Source: Dama dama (Eukaryota > Chordata > Mammalia > Artiodactyla > Cervidae). From it: a DNA stretch of 64,000 bases. The translations under genes and the position numbers were made by a program. Shown one piece after another: positions 62,784 through 64,000 of this stretch. How positions within the stretch are numbered: position 1 is the stretch's first letter; every line of letters starts with the position of its first letter. Below the pieces are notes generated by a model. That model saw nothing but the letters and a program-made list of their open reading frames with translations, ran no database searches and had not been told where the DNA came from. The stretch is from contig NC_083710.1 in assembly GCF_033118175.1 (NCBI RefSeq), forward strand, positions 36,983,501-37,047,500. Direction: 5' to 3'.

Positions 62784-63234
62784 AAAAGCTATTTTTAATA
62801 AACATTCATTGGAGATACAAGTAGGAAAAAAATTTACAATAAACATTATTTCTATGACTCTGTAAGTTTATTAATTTCTGATCTTTCCCAGTGTTTGAAT
62901 CCCAGCCAGTTAACTGGGTTAAGAGAAGTTGTGTTTCATTAAACACAAGAGCAAAAACCCAAAACTTCCAGTTTCAGCCCACGCACTTAGGGGAGACTAG
63001 GTCTACCTGCTCATCCCCCTTCCCTGAGCATTTCTCCTTGTAGTGATGAACTTGTAATAATGCAAGTAGGAATCTGATATAAATTTCTCTCCAAAATTCT
63101 CAGAAAATACTGCTACTTCTGAGTGATGGAGTTCTAGATAGAAACAGGCCAAAATGTTAGATTTTGCAAAATCTTAAATCAGGCCTGAACTTTAGGCCTG
63201 ATTTGATTTGATTTCCTTTGTTTGATTCCCTTCT

Positions 63235-63362
63235 TTTTTTTTTTTTTCATTTTTTTTTCCATTTATTTTTATTAGTTGGAGGCTAATTACTTTAAAATAT
63301 TGTAGTGGTTTTTGTCATACATTGACATGAATCAGCCATGGATTTACATGTATTCCCCATCC
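63235..63362 (-). mobile_element. Very short L1 insertion (about 130 bp)
   Basis: The last about 115 bp of the young L1 3' end lies on the minus strand with a T-rich tail at 63235-63265. The 12-bp duplication tgattcccttct is exact at 63223-63234 and 63363-63374. It is an extremely 5'-truncated insertion. Confidence 0.88.
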
Positions 63363-63411
63363 TGATTCCCTTCTAAGAAAATAGTCAGCAGGGTACTAGT
63401 CAGAACAAGGA

Positions 63412-63620
63412 GCCAGACTGCCTAGGTTCAAATCCCAGCTCTCTCTTACTGGGAATATAACTTTGGTGACTTACTTAGGTTCTGTGCCTGTGTCCTCATC
63501 TAGAAAATGGGAACAACAATTCATATTTTCTTCATAGCACCGTTGTGAGGAATCACTGAGTTCATAAATGCAAGTTCCTTGGAACAATGCATGGGGCACT
63601 ATTTGCTGTTATTAATATGA
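63412..63620 (+). repeat. MIR-type ancient SINE relic
   Basis: Contains aggttcaaatcccagctctc, ctagaaaatgggaacaac and gttgtgaggaatcactgag, typical of MIR. Confidence 0.7.
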
Positions 63621-64000
63621 CAGTATCTCTTTCCCATTCAATCAATCAACAGAAACATCAGACATTGAAATATTTTTACCAGTAAGTACTCTCAACATGA
63701 AATGAGGGAAATTTGAAGAGTGGAAGACATTGAGGTGATAGTAGAAAAAACAAAAAGAGGAACCCTAAAGCAACAGTGTTTCCTCTCTGCGGTCAAGCAG
63801 CACAAGTACAGACGGGAACTATTTCACAAACAGGATGGCTTCCAGCTACGTGTGTTATATTATATTCCTTTTAAAAGCTCATTATTTTTACTTGTTGTTT
63901 TAGCCCTAAAGGCACAGCAACCCTAGCACAGCTGTTCTGGGGCTTTCCATTATTCTGCACTGGAGGAGTCAATGTGTAAGAAGCCTTACAAAGAGGCTTA

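Overview
The window is ruminant (Bovidae-type) nuclear DNA. The evidence is its repeat content: many Bov-tA/Bov-A SINEs, BovB (RTE) LINE pieces with pentanucleotide tails, ruminant L1 3' ends and CHR-type tRNA SINEs. There are no prokaryotic-style genes. Most open frames are chance or repeat-derived.

The one host gene is the middle of ATP8A2, a P4-ATPase phosphatidylserine flippase, on the minus strand. Fourteen consecutive coding exons lie between 57319 and 28631. Every exon ends in AG/GT splice signals and every codon phase joins. They total 1320 nt, or 440 codons. Numbered from the published bovine Ile364 (PISL) and Asp416 (DKTGT) positions, whose spacing the exons reproduce, they encode about residues 286-725: the M3-M4 membrane segments, the catalytic aspartate, the nucleotide-binding domain and the start of the second half of the P domain. 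Exons further 5' lie beyond 64000, and exons further 3' lie below position 1. The first 28.6 kb is therefore intron, and so is the last 6.7 kb.

Layout: 1-1031 is an NSUN3 retrocopy (minus strand, 3' end outside the window) whose catalytic-domain frame is uninterrupted. 1.4-28.6 kb is intron with SINEs, old L1s and two mariner-type MITEs. 28.6-57.3 kb holds the ATP8A2 exons and short introns, with insertions that include a U6 snRNA-L1 chimera at 33.1-33.6 kb, a young L1 plus a GT-rich minisatellite at 38.3-39.5 kb, and an older L1 at 47.4-49.5 kb. 57.3-64 kb is intron holding two young L1s with 5' inversions, a BovB fragment and a very short L1 insertion.

No new multi-gene system is visible. 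The observations most worth following are the NSUN3 retrocopy with an intact methyltransferase frame and an extra 115-nt cassette, the target-site-flanked U6-L1 chimera, the twin-primed L1 pair, and direct repeats that bracket ATP8A2 exons.
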